Source: an uncultured Lachnospiraceae bacterium
Lineage (GTDB): Bacteria > Bacillota > Clostridia > Lachnospirales > Lachnospiraceae
Length of the DNA stretch: 64,000 nucleotides
NCBI GenBank assembly: GCA_944377405.1
Contig: CALWES010000010.1
Span: 1-64,000, forward strand
Reading direction: 5' to 3'
The notes under the pieces were generated by a model. The model saw only the letters and a list, made by a program, of their open reading frames with translations, did no database searches and had not been told where the DNA came from. Of the stretch, positions 35,219 to 42,931 are shown piece after piece; position 1 is the stretch's first letter, and each line of letters opens with the position of its first letter. The position numbers and the translations under genes are program-made.

Positions 35219-36070
35219 ATGGAGATCAGACAGCTTTTATATTTTACAGCCATAGCGGAAGAGGGATCCATCAGTGCAGCTGCCCAGAGACTGCACCTGT
35301 CCCAGCCGCCTCTGAGCCGGCAGCTGATGCTCCTGGAGGAGGAGCTTGGCTGCAGCCTCCTGAAACGGGATACCCGGCACATGGCCCTTACGGAGGCAGG
35401 AGAGCTCCTTTATACCAAGGCACGGGAGGTCCTGCGGCAATGCGGCGATATCAAACGGGAAGTGGCGGACATCAGCAGCGGCCGTGGCGGAACCGCCCAT
35501 ATCGGAGTGGTGTCCTCCATCAGCAGCCGCCTCCTGCCGGAGCTTGTGATGCGCTTCCACAGCCTTTATCCCAATGTACATCTGGAGTTTAAGGAGCGGG
35601 ATTCCTATGAGCTCTCCGATCTGGTGCGGAACCAGCAGCTGGATATTGCCCTGGTGCGGAAGCCCTTTGCCACCGTGGACCTGGAGGTGCAGCCTATCCG
35701 GAACGAGCCCATGTGCGCCATTGGGAAGAGGACATTTTTTACGGACCTTCCCGAGGGGAAGCTCTCTCTGAAGAACCTGATGGAAAAACCGCTGATCATA
35801 TATCACAGATGGGAAAATATCCTGAAGGATGCGGCGGCGCTGGATCCGATCTGCCGCTGTGAGGATGCCCGGACCGCCACGGCCCTTGCAGGAAGCGGCC
35901 TTGGCATCGGGATCGTTCCCCTTTCCGCCCTTCCGGAGCATACGAAAGGGGACATGGAGTGGAGAGCCCTATTGGAGGTGTCTCTCCAGAGTGAGATATG
36001 CGTGATCCGCCTGAGGGGGCGCTATACCCCTGTTGCGGCGGGATTATTTCTGGATATGCTTGCCGGATAA
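35219..36070 (+). CDS. LysR-family transcriptional regulator
   Basis: The 283-residue protein has an N-terminal winged-helix domain (MEIRQLLYFTAIAEEGSISAAAQRLHLSQPPLSRQL) and a C-terminal periplasmic-binding-like effector domain. It is divergent from the split chromate transporter and probably regulates it. The start codon has GAGG seven to ten bases upstream. Confidence 0.92.
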   Translation: MEIRQLLYFTAIAEEGSISAAAQRLHLSQPPLSRQLMLLEEELGCSLLKRDTRHMALTEAGELLYTKAREVLRQCGDIKREVADISSGRGGTAHIGVVSSISSRLLPELVMRFHSLYPNVHLEFKERDSYELSDLVRNQQLDIALVRKPFATVDLEVQPIRNEPMCAIGKRTFFTDLPEGKLSLKNLMEKPLIIYHRWENILKDAAALDPICRCEDARTATALAGSGLGIGIVPLSALPEHTKGDMEWRALLEVSLQSEICVIRLRGRYTPVAAGLFLDMLAG

Positions 36071-36082
36071 AAAAGGAACCAC
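36069..36082. repeat. Copy of the tRNA-Cys terminator arm beside fic
   Basis: AAAAAAGGAACCAC at this position recurs at 36900-36913, in the terminator beside the left att site. A one-base variant of the run (GGAATCAC) lies beside the intact tRNA-Cys near 50029. Read on the minus strand it is a T-rich tail downstream of the Fic gene. It may be a local terminator or a scar of an earlier insertion. Confidence 0.4.
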
Positions 36083-36096
36083 TTTCTGAATTCTGC

Positions 36097-36855
36097 TTAT
36101 AGCTCAGATCCGGTGCCGGATTCCCCAGGAACCATTTTCAGATACCGATCAAGCTGCTTTTCCACCAGACCGGCGACCAACTCGCAGAAGCTTTCCAGAT
36201 TTCTTTCCATGGCATACGCCTCCAACGCATTAAAGTACACCAGCCGGTCTTCCTTTGCAATGGAAACAGCCGGAAAACCGTTTGCCAGAAGCTGATAGTT
36301 CATGATCAGCCGAGAGGTACGTCCGTTGCCGTCCGGAAAAGGATGGATCCTGACAAATTCGGCGTGAGTCCAGGCGGCAAGCTCGATCGCGTTGAAGGTC
36401 TGTCCCTTCCAGGATAAGTCCGCATAGAAATTTTTTATCTGGCGGTACATTGCATCAGGGGAGGGCGGCGTGTGCTGTGCGCCGGAAATATATACGTCTA
36501 CATTTCGGTAGATGCCACCGGTAAAGATATGATCCATAAGAATGGCATGGATATCTTTTACGATCTTTTCGCTGAGAGGCTCCTTTTGTTCAATGCATCT
36601 TTTAATATACCGATAGGCATTTCTATGATTGACAACCTCATATAGCTCCCGGAGATCTTTTCCGCCAACAGAGATGCCGTCCTCCAGAACCAGCTTTGTT
36701 TCCATGAGCGTCAGGGTATTCCCTTCGATCGCCGTGGAGTTATGGGCGTATTCCACTTCAAAAGCCTGTTCAAAGGACTGCAGGGCATACTCCGGGATAT
36801 GGTCTATGCCTGCCTGGTATTGATCTCTTTTTTTCAGTAGGTTTTCGTAATTCAA
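36097..36855 (-). CDS. Fic-domain protein (copy outside the element)
   Basis: The 252-residue protein has the full Fic active-site motif HPFPDGNGRTSR at 171-182, which transfers AMP from ATP to protein hydroxyls. It also has an N-terminal inhibitory-helix motif (S-T-A-I-E-G-N, about 40-46), so it should be an autoinhibited class II Fic. It is very similar over about 240 residues to the Fic protein inside the element at 44107. It lies between the LysR gene and the left att site. Targets are unknown. Confidence 0.9.
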   Translation of the reverse strand: MNYENLLKKRDQYQAGIDHIPEYALQSFEQAFEVEYAHNSTAIEGNTLTLMETKLVLEDGISVGGKDLRELYEVVNHRNAYRYIKRCIEQKEPLSEKIVKDIHAILMDHIFTGGIYRNVDVYISGAQHTPPSPDAMYRQIKNFYADLSWKGQTFNAIELAAWTHAEFVRIHPFPDGNGRTSRLIMNYQLLANGFPAVSIAKEDRLVYFNALEAYAMERNLESFCELVAGLVEKQLDRYLKMVPGESGTGSEL

Positions 36856-36898
36856 AGCTGCACCCCTCTCTTGGCCGATGATTCCGGTATCAATTTAC

Positions 36899-36927
36899 AA
36901 AAAAAGGAACCACCTTCCGATGATTCC
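36899..36927 (-). terminator. Original tRNA-Cys terminator left of the element
   Basis: On the minus strand GGAATCATC pairs, with two G-U pairs, with GGTGGTTCC around GGAA and is followed by seven T residues. It sits just beyond the tRNA-Cys 3' fragment, where the chromosomal tRNA terminator would have been before insertion. Confidence 0.65.
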
Positions 36928-36937
36928 TTTTCTGAAA

Positions 36938-36983
36938 GAGGCGACGACCGGATTTGAACCGGTGATCAAGGTGTTGCAGACCT
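36938..36983 (-). repeat. attL: 46-bp copy of the tRNA-Cys 3' part
   Basis: These 46 bases are identical to 50062-50107. They contain the tRNA-Cys acceptor 3' strand, T arm, variable loop and most of the anticodon arm, but no 5' half, so this copy is a dead tRNA fragment. It is the left junction of the integrated element. Confidence 0.92.
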
Positions 36984-37044
36984 GATATTAGGAATTCAAA
37001 AGTCCGCATGAATAAAGGATGATTTTGAAAGGACCATTAGTTTG

Positions 37045-37068
37045 GTGACCTATTGGTGACTTATTTTT
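37045..37068. repeat. Integrase arm-type repeat, left end
   Basis: GTGACCTATTGGTGAC followed by TTATTTTT is nearly identical to 49880-49904 near the other end. Each copy holds two GTGACC/T-TAT units. The paired positions just inside both ends suggest binding sites for the integrase N-terminal domain. Confidence 0.6.
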
Positions 37069-37490
37069 CAAAATGACGGTTCACTTTTTTGAAAATTCAG
37101 AAATTCTGCCGGCGTCATAATCGCCGGATTTTTTATGCCAGATTCCAGAAAATCCTTGTCACCGGTAAGGAGAACATCTGCTTTCGCTTTAATGGCCGCC
37201 CGCAAAATTGGACGGTCATTTAAATCCCTGATCTGCGCTTCAGCGACACTCTCTTCAGTCGGAGTTGGAACCAACTCCAATGTAAGCAAAGCAATGGAGA
37301 GAAACTTATCCAGTGCGGTTAGCTTATGGGGGAATTTTTTGTTGAATATACGTCTTAGTTCGTCTACGTTTTGTTCACAGATCAAGCCGTGATTAGGATA
37401 AGAGGCTGCTTTGACATATGCGCGATAGGGCGTGCCGTTTGCGCTTAATGCGGCGGAAATAAGAACATTGGTATCGATTAGGACTCTCAT
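37068..37490 (-). CDS. PIN-domain ribonuclease toxin
   Basis: The 140-residue protein is a PIN nuclease with the acidic residues in VLIDTNVLIS (D6), the VDELRRIF Glu, and LNDRPILRAAIKAKADVLLTGDKDFL. It should cut RNA when freed from its antitoxin. Its start overlaps the AbrB-type antitoxin gene by four bases. The stop codon lies against the left arm repeat of the element. Confidence 0.85.
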   Translation of the reverse strand: MRVLIDTNVLISAALSANGTPYRAYVKAASYPNHGLICEQNVDELRRIFNKKFPHKLTALDKFLSIALLTLELVPTPTEESVAEAQIRDLNDRPILRAAIKAKADVLLTGDKDFLESGIKNPAIMTPAEFLNFQKSEPSF

Positions 37491-37753
37491 GCCTCATTTC
37501 TCAATTCTTCAACCAGTCTCATTACATCAGCTTCCGAAGTCAGATTAGTGCGAGATGCTTCTCCAGCCATTTCCTGCTGAAGCATTTGCATGGCATAAAT
37601 GGCAGAATTAACTATGCGAACGGTATTACCCTCAACAATGAAGGTGATCCGATCGCCGTTTGATACACCAAGTATCTCCCGGATGTCTTTGGGAATAGTG
37701 ATCTGGCCTTTAGCCATAACTTTTGCATTGTCTACAAACATGTTTGCTGCCAT
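37487..37753 (-). CDS. AbrB/MazE-type antitoxin
   Basis: The 88-residue protein has a swapped-hairpin AbrB DNA-binding domain (AKGQITIPKDIREILGVSNGDRITFIVEGNTV) and a C-terminal tail that would bind the PIN toxin. AAAGGTGG lies upstream on the minus strand. Together with the PIN gene it forms an addiction module that could stabilise the element. Confidence 0.85.
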   Translation of the reverse strand: MAANMFVDNAKVMAKGQITIPKDIREILGVSNGDRITFIVEGNTVRIVNSAIYAMQMLQQEMAGEASRTNLTSEADVMRLVEELRNEA

Positions 37754-37852
37754 AAGTTTGCACCACCTTTCTAAATCATAAAAAGTAGGGAAATCCCTAC
37801 TTTTATTATATACGAGATATATTGAGAAATCAATAAATGCGGTAAGGACATT

Positions 37853-38152
37853 TTACAGATTAAGAGAGTGTAAAAAGGACAATAAAGTGTTTCGTTGTTC
37901 CGCATTCAGTTGATAAATCGTATTTATCAGAGGATCTTCAGTGATTTTTTTCTGGGCTTCATCATCGAAGAATTCTGAGAGAGATATATCAAGGGCTTCA
38001 CAAATGTAGGAAAGAACTTCCACCGTTGGATTTTTCTTTCCAAGCTCTACATCCCGAAGATAGCTTTGGGAAATCCCAGCAAGGGTAGCAAGTTTATTCA
38101 CTGTATAATGTTTAGCTGTCCTGAAGTTGGCGATTCTTGACCCTACATCCAT
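37853..38152 (-). CDS. XRE-family repressor
   Basis: The 99-residue protein has a lambda-repressor-type HTH (RIANFRTAKHYTVNKLATLAGISQSYLRDVELGKKNPTVEVLSYICEAL) and a short C-terminal tail. It is divergent from the zinc-ribbon gene and lies 57 bases from a paired inverted site at 38209-38244. It is the likely master repressor of the element. Confidence 0.85.
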   Translation of the reverse strand: MDVGSRIANFRTAKHYTVNKLATLAGISQSYLRDVELGKKNPTVEVLSYICEALDISLSEFFDDEAQKKITEDPLINTIYQLNAEQRNTLLSFLHSLNL

Positions 38153-38208
38153 ATTGGAAACCCCTTTCGAATATGATGTAAGAATAGCAAAATTCAGCGA
38201 GGAAAATT

Positions 38209-38244
38209 ACATCTATAAATATTGAAAGTAATCTCTATAGATGT
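38209..38244. promoter_or_regulatory. Candidate operator of the XRE repressor
   Basis: ACATCTATA (38209-38217) is perfectly inverted as TATAGATGT (38236-38244), with 18 bases between. A TATAAT at 38248-38253 follows immediately, so a protein bound here would block the rightward promoter. The right arm also contains the palindrome TCTATAGA. Confidence 0.5.
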
Positions 38245-38374
38245 TATTATAATAAAGAATGACTAAAAATCAGGATGATAAAGCACATGAACTGTGCAGA
38301 ATTTACACAAAAAGGTGTGACTGGTTTTGAATTTTAGAGAAAAAACATCAGTACAGAATGGGGAGGATACAAAC

Positions 38375-40201
38375 ATGTTTGGGAAAGAAAAGGAAAAAAA
38401 TGAAAAGATTTGTCCGAAGTGTGGGGCAAAAGCACCTTCAGATGCGAGGTTCTGTAATAAATGCGGGGAATCTTTCGAAAAAGAGTCTTCTGTAGATACT
38501 ACAAAAGCGGTGGACTCTTCGGATGCCATAAATCAATCAACAGATCAAAAGGATGAGAAAAAAAACTCCACTAAAAAAGGTGAGAAAAAGTGGTGGTTTT
38601 CAATACCTGTAATACTTATCTGTGCCTTTTTAGGTGTCGTATCTTGGCCTTTGGAGATTTTGGCAATCATATTGCTTGTAATAAGATTTCGGAAGTTAAA
38701 GGGAGTGCCTAAAACTCATAATGGAATAACAACAGCTGTCCTTGTTTTTTTTGTTCTGTGTGCACTTGCAGGTGTTTCAGGAAGTGAGGAAGAAGCTTTA
38801 CCACAAGATCCGATAGCTGCATCTAAAGCAGCGGCAGAAGCAGAATCAAAGGAAGCGGCAGAAAAGGAGTCTAAGGAAGCAGAATCAAAGGAAGCGGCAG
38901 AAAAGGAGTCTAAGGAGGCAGCATCAAGGGAAGCGGCAGAAAAGGAGTCTAAGGAAGCAGAATCAAAGGAAGCGGCAGAAAAGGAGTCTAAGGAAGCAGA
39001 ATCAAGGGAAGCGGCAGAAAAAGAGTCTAGAGAAGCGGCATCTAGAGCTGCGGAAGAGGAATCAAGAAAAGCACAAGAAGAACAGGAAGCACAGCTTCAG
39101 GAGGCAGTATCAGCTATTGGAACATATATGAACGATAGCAGCAATAAGAATTTAAAAAAGGTAAAGAAATTAGATCCGGATGTTTTTGATGAGGCATGGA
39201 AACAGAGTCTTGGTACTGTGTTGGAAGGGGAAAATTCATGGTCAATACCTATAAATGGAAAAATAGATGACTATTGCGAACTTTATCAAGAAGCACATCC
39301 TGAGACTATTAGTGGAGAGGCGCAAAATGTAATAACTAGTATAAATACGCTCAAACAAATCGATTCGAAAATTAGTCAGCTGCAAAACCAATATAGTGGC
39401 TGGGATCTGGATATGAATTCGGTCTTGAGTGGGAATTTTTATATTACACAGCGATTAGAAACCTCTTATGACGATACACTTGCGGGTGCAATCAGAAAAG
39501 AAATAGATGGCCTTAAAGATACAGGCAAAACAAAATGGGTAGGGTATGATATAGAATATCCATACGGCTCACCGCTTCCAACCGGCGATGGATATGTATT
39601 TGAAACAAATAATGCTAAGGCGTTCTCATCAGCAGGAGAATATTACATTACATATGTTGATACAGGAGCAAAGAGTACGCTAGTAAATGATCAAGGATTC
39701 CAACGGGATGTACCAGTATATAAAATCCTTCCAGATTACGCACAGTTAGAAGCAGATAGTAGCCAGATGCTCGATCTTGAAAGACAACGCTCTAAAGAAT
39801 ATGCAGATATTCGCAGAGAAATCTTGAAGAATACAGGGAAGGAACTTACAGCGGAAGAAATCAGGCAACAGTTTGAAGGAAACTGGTGGGACTTAAATAG
39901 TCAACGGTGTAATCTTACGATTTCAGTAGCTGATAATGATCGGCTAAATATTGAAATTAATTGGAGTAGTGATGCCTGGACAACCACAATTTGGACAATG
40001 AGTGGGCAGTACAATGCTGCAACAGGAACGGTGGAGTACTCTGATTGTGTCGAAAAAAATGATATATATGATGATGCAGGAAATGTAACATCCGAAGTCG
40101 TTTATACTGGAGGAACAGGAAGATTCTATCTAGAAGAGGGCTATTTATATTGGCAGGATGATATGGAGAATCAAGGGAGCCAATGCTATTTTTCTCGGTA
40201 A
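38375..40201 (+). CDS. Zinc-ribbon membrane protein with 13-residue repeats
   Basis: The 608-residue protein has an N-terminal zinc ribbon (CPKCGAKAPSDARFCNKCG, about 11-29), a charged linker and two membrane helices (about 72-130). A coiled-coil region then contains five tandem 13-residue units of the EAESKEAAEKESK type. A large C-terminal domain follows that I do not recognise, ending in a beta-rich, Trp-rich part. The ATG at 38375 has GGGAGG eight bases upstream. It is the only gene rightward of the repressor before a terminator, so it may be expressed in the integrated state. Confidence 0.75.
   Translation: MFGKEKEKNEKICPKCGAKAPSDARFCNKCGESFEKESSVDTTKAVDSSDAINQSTDQKDEKKNSTKKGEKKWWFSIPVILICAFLGVVSWPLEILAIILLVIRFRKLKGVPKTHNGITTAVLVFFVLCALAGVSGSEEEALPQDPIAASKAAAEAESKEAAEKESKEAESKEAAEKESKEAASREAAEKESKEAESKEAAEKESKEAESREAAEKESREAASRAAEEESRKAQEEQEAQLQEAVSAIGTYMNDSSNKNLKKVKKLDPDVFDEAWKQSLGTVLEGENSWSIPINGKIDDYCELYQEAHPETISGEAQNVITSINTLKQIDSKISQLQNQYSGWDLDMNSVLSGNFYITQRLETSYDDTLAGAIRKEIDGLKDTGKTKWVGYDIEYPYGSPLPTGDGYVFETNNAKAFSSAGEYYITYVDTGAKSTLVNDQGFQRDVPVYKILPDYAQLEADSSQMLDLERQRSKEYADIRREILKNTGKELTAEEIRQQFEGNWWDLNSQRCNLTISVADNDRLNIEINWSSDAWTTTIWTMSGQYNAATGTVEYSDCVEKNDIYDDAGNVTSEVVYTGGTGRFYLEEGYLYWQDDMENQGSQCYFSR
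38837..39070 (+). repeat. 39-bp tandem repeats
   Basis: Five units of 39 bases (38837-39031) and a degenerate sixth encode the 13-residue coiled-coil repeats of the zinc-ribbon protein. The copies differ by only a few bases, so the array may vary in length between strains. Confidence 0.85.
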
Positions 40202-40297
40202 AGGATAGCTAAGTTACGGCTAAATACTTAATCGAAGTTGATCTCGCTGATCGATATAATTATAGTATCGAGCCGTTCTTCTTGATAATCTATACGG

Positions 40298-40337
40298 AAA
40301 ATCAAAAAAGAGTCAGCACTGACTCTTTTTTGATTTT
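40298..40337. terminator. Bidirectional terminator
   Basis: An 18-bp perfect palindrome (AAAATCAAAAAAGAGTCA and its complement) with a GCAC loop carries A and T runs on both sides. It lies between the convergent zinc-ribbon gene and the small HTH gene and should stop transcripts from both. Confidence 0.88.
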
Positions 40338-40369
40338 GTGAAAGAAGTTGATGCGAAAGTATGGGGCAA

Positions 40370-40546
40370 CTAAAACCTATTCCGAATAAATTCAGCTATG
40401 GAAGCTTTAGGGATTTTCCAACGATTCCCAATGCGAAATGCCTCAATTTCGCCTTCATGAATTAAGTTGAGTAGAGTGTTTTTTCCAATTTTTAAAATGG
40501 TTTGACACTCTTTAAAGGTCAATATATCAGGTGTGTGTTCAAACAT
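40370..40546 (-). CDS. Small HTH (excisionase-type) protein
   Basis: This 58-residue minus-strand gene encodes a MerR-like winged-helix protein (DILTFKECQTILKIGKNTLLNLI, then AFRIGNRWKIPKASI). This is the helix_turn_helix_17/excisionase family pattern. AAGGAG precedes the ATG by eight bases. It could be a directionality factor or a local regulator. It is the second such gene in the element; the other is next to the integrase. Confidence 0.75.
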   Translation of the reverse strand: MFEHTPDILTFKECQTILKIGKNTLLNLIHEGEIEAFRIGNRWKIPKASIAEFIRNRF

Positions 40547-40751
40547 ATAAGAATCTCCTTGTGATGAAAATTTGTTTTATAAGGTTTCTTTTGTTTTATA
40601 ATAGTGTTTATTAGCTTTCATACAAACATATACGTATCATGGAGTTTTATAATGATATATTATTGCTATGAAAAACACAGAAAGGGGATGAAATAAGCAG
40701 AGGTAAAAATCAATCTGACAAGAGTTTAAAATTAAGAAATTTAAACAGAAA

Positions 40752-40783
40752 GGGAGAAGGAGAAAAGCCTTCTCCCCTTTTTC
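40752..40783 (+). terminator. Terminator/attenuator before the replication genes
   Basis: GGGAGAAGG (40752-40760) pairs with CCTTCTCCC (40768-40776) and is followed by CTTTTT. No gene that I can support ends here, so it may terminate a short leader RNA and control entry into the DUF932 gene. The surrounding 420 bases (40547-40966) also hold two TATAAT boxes (40597 and 40648) and the short peptide below. Confidence 0.6.
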
Positions 40784-40803
40784 TGAGAAAGGAGAAAAGG
40801 GAA

Positions 40804-40902
40804 ATGCAGAAGGGATTAAAAATCGCAAAATATCTAATTAAGATGGTAGGTGCGATAACAATTTATGTGTTGGGCTGTTTAGAAATTCGTTGGAAAAAAT
40901 AA
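40804..40902 (+). CDS. Possible 32-residue membrane peptide
   Basis: A short reading frame with GGAG about ten bases upstream encodes a basic N-terminus, a hydrophobic stretch (MVGAITIYVLGCLEI) and a basic end. It could be a small membrane peptide. There is no homology argument, so it is only a candidate. Confidence 0.3.
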   Translation: MQKGLKIAKYLIKMVGAITIYVLGCLEIRWKK

Positions 40903-40921
40903 GTAAAAAAATAAAGGAAGT

Positions 40922-40947
40922 GGAACACAGTTCTATGTTCCGGAACA
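40922..40947. promoter_or_regulatory. Cluster of TGTTCC/GGAACA half-sites
   Basis: GGAACA (40922-40927) and the perfect palindrome TGTTCCGGAACA (40936-40947) lie just before the DUF932 ribosome site. The same hexamer recurs as doubled, inverted sites at 44914-44927 and 45003-45016. It may be the target of an element-encoded regulator. Confidence 0.45.
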
Positions 40948-40966
40948 AGCAAAGGAGGAACTCAAT

Positions 40967-41899
40967 ATGTCAGCAAATGTAGAAAGTATGTTTTATGTAA
41001 GGACAACTCCGTGGCACGGATTAGGTGTTCGAGTGGAAAACGCCTTAACATCTAGGGAAGCGCTTATGACTGCTGGATTGGATTGGAACGTGACACAAAA
41101 AGACATGTTCACAGATGATGGATGCATGATAGACGGCTTCAAGGCAAATGTGCGGGAGACCGATAACAGAATTCTTGGAGTGGTAACAGAACGATATCAG
41201 ATTGTGCAAAATTCAGAAGCTTTTGCTTTTACAGATGCCTTACTGGGAGAGGGAGTTACTTATGAGACTGCCGGAGCTTTGCAGAACGGAAGAAAAACTT
41301 GGATTTTGGCAAAGCTCCCGCAAAAATATATCATAAACGGAGATGAAATTATGCCTTATTTGGTATTTATGAATAGTCACGACGGAACGGGAGCGATCAA
41401 GGCGGCTATGACACCGATTCGAGTAGTGTGCCAAAATACTCTGAATTTGGCGTTAGCTACTGCAAAACGGAGCTGGTCTACTAATCATGTTGGAGATATT
41501 AAGGGAAAGTTGAGTGATGCAAGGAATACTATCCTTCATGCAAATCAGTATATGTCAGAATTGGGGAAGACTTTCGACTGTCTGAACAGGCAAAAACTTT
41601 CGGATCGACAGGTTTACGAATACATCGATAAGCTGTTTCCACTGTCCGATACTGCTACGGAAGTACAGAAAAAGAATGTCCTTCGATCAAAGGAAGAAGT
41701 GAAAATTCGGTATTTTGAAGCACCAGATTTACAGGCAGTAGAGAAAAATGCCTATCGCTTTATTAATGCGATTTCGGATTTTGCTACGCATACAAAACCA
41801 TTGAGGGTTAGGACAAATTCAAGGGAAAGCCTGTTCGCAAAAACTGTAGAAGGAAATGCTATGATTGATCGAGCTTATGAATTGATACAAGCTGCTTAA
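40967..41899 (+). CDS. DUF932 phage/plasmid-like protein
   Basis: The 310-residue protein matches the DUF932 (TIGR03299) family found on phages and plasmids. It has the typical start (MFYVRTTPWHGLG), the NHDGTGAIK-like MNSHDGTGAIKAAMTPIRVVCQNTLN core and a helical C-terminus. The function is not established; its place next to a YqaJ exonuclease and an annealing protein fits DNA replication or recombination. AGGAGG precedes the ATG by eight bases. Confidence 0.88.
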   Translation: MSANVESMFYVRTTPWHGLGVRVENALTSREALMTAGLDWNVTQKDMFTDDGCMIDGFKANVRETDNRILGVVTERYQIVQNSEAFAFTDALLGEGVTYETAGALQNGRKTWILAKLPQKYIINGDEIMPYLVFMNSHDGTGAIKAAMTPIRVVCQNTLNLALATAKRSWSTNHVGDIKGKLSDARNTILHANQYMSELGKTFDCLNRQKLSDRQVYEYIDKLFPLSDTATEVQKKNVLRSKEEVKIRYFEAPDLQAVEKNAYRFINAISDFATHTKPLRVRTNSRESLFAKTVEGNAMIDRAYELIQAA

Positions 41900-41928
41900 T
41901 GATTATGTACGGGAGGAAAGCTTTTGAG

Positions 41929-42864
41929 ATGAAGCCATATGTGACAGTTTCTACAAAAGACATGGATTGTGAGGAATGGCTGAAACTTCGAAAATCTGGT
42001 CTTGGAGGATCGGATGCCGGCGCAGTTTGTGGTGTAAATCCTTACAGTAGCCCAATGAAAGTTTATCTGGATAAAATTTCAGAAAAAACGGAGCAATTTG
42101 ATAACGAGGCTATGCGTCAGGGCAGGGATTTAGAAGAATACGTTGCCAAAAGATTTACAGAGGAGACGGGACTGCTTGTTCGACGATCCAGAAAATTATA
42201 TAGAAGTCGCAATCACCCGTTTATGCTTGCAGACATAGATCGGTTAATCGTAGGAGAAGAAGCTGGCCTAGAGTGTAAAACAGCCAATGCATTTCAGGCG
42301 GAGCAATGGAAAAGTGGAGCAATTCCGTCGCATTATTTGATGCAGTGTATCCATTACATGGCTGTAACAGGGAAAAAGAGATGGTATTTGGCAGTTGTAA
42401 TTCTAGGGAAAGAATTTCAGTACAGACGGATTGAAAGAGATGAAGAAATGATCCAAAGACTTATAACAATTGAAGAAAAGTTTTGGAAATCAAATGTCAT
42501 GTTAAACCAACTTCCGGAACCGGATGGCTCTCATTACTGTGATGAGGCTTTGGAAGAACTTTACCAGAGGCCTAAAGAAACAAGAGAAATTCCTTTAATA
42601 GGGTTTGACGAAAGATTGGCAAAAAGGGAAAAGATAATGAAGACCATTGCGAAACTTGAAAAGGAGCAGAAGAGAATTGAACAGGAAGTGAAGTTATTTT
42701 TAAAAGATCATGAAGCCGCTTCCAGTGAGCTTTTTGGGGTTAGATGGGCAAATGTGGATACTAAGCGCTTAGATGCGAAAAGGCTAAAGGAGGAACGGCC
42801 TGAGATCTATAAAGAATTTTTAAGCACTACTTGTTCTAGGAGGCTTTTTATAAAAGCCTCCTAA
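41929..42864 (+). CDS. YqaJ-type viral recombinase exonuclease
   Basis: The 311-residue nuclease of the lambda-exonuclease-like superfamily has GGSDAG near 26-31, the catalytic Asp in LADIDR and the E-x-K of GLECKTAN (about 115-117). It should resect double-stranded DNA to feed the annealing protein encoded next. The ATG at 41929 is preferred because GGGAGG is at 41911-41916; an earlier ATG overlaps the DUF932 stop and has no ribosome site. The C-terminus contains a coiled coil. Confidence 0.85.
   Translation: MKPYVTVSTKDMDCEEWLKLRKSGLGGSDAGAVCGVNPYSSPMKVYLDKISEKTEQFDNEAMRQGRDLEEYVAKRFTEETGLLVRRSRKLYRSRNHPFMLADIDRLIVGEEAGLECKTANAFQAEQWKSGAIPSHYLMQCIHYMAVTGKKRWYLAVVILGKEFQYRRIERDEEMIQRLITIEEKFWKSNVMLNQLPEPDGSHYCDEALEELYQRPKETREIPLIGFDERLAKREKIMKTIAKLEKEQKRIEQEVKLFLKDHEAASSELFGVRWANVDTKRLDAKRLKEERPEIYKEFLSTTCSRRLFIKAS
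42837..42863 (+). repeat. 12-bp palindrome across the exonuclease stop codon
   Basis: TAGGAGGCTTTT and its complement surround a TAT loop and include the end of the coding region. There is no T run after the stem, so termination is uncertain. It may protect the mRNA 3' end or limit coupling to the next gene. Confidence 0.5.
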
Positions 42865-42931
42865 AAGTAAAGACTTAATGGCTCTATTCTAAGAATAGCA
42901 TAAAGCAAAATATATTTGGAGGAGTGTTGGT

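Noticed and set aside
36097..36937. Inclusion of the outer fic gene in the current element
   Set aside because: It lies outside the 46-bp repeat; the original tRNA terminator sits between it and attL, so it is not part of this insertion.
36938..36983. Second tRNA-Cys gene
   Set aside because: Only the 3' part is present; the D arm and 5' acceptor strand are replaced by element DNA.
38837..39070. Possible CRISPR array (39-bp repeats)
   Set aside because: The repeats are directly tandem with no spacers and encode an in-frame coiled-coil repeat.
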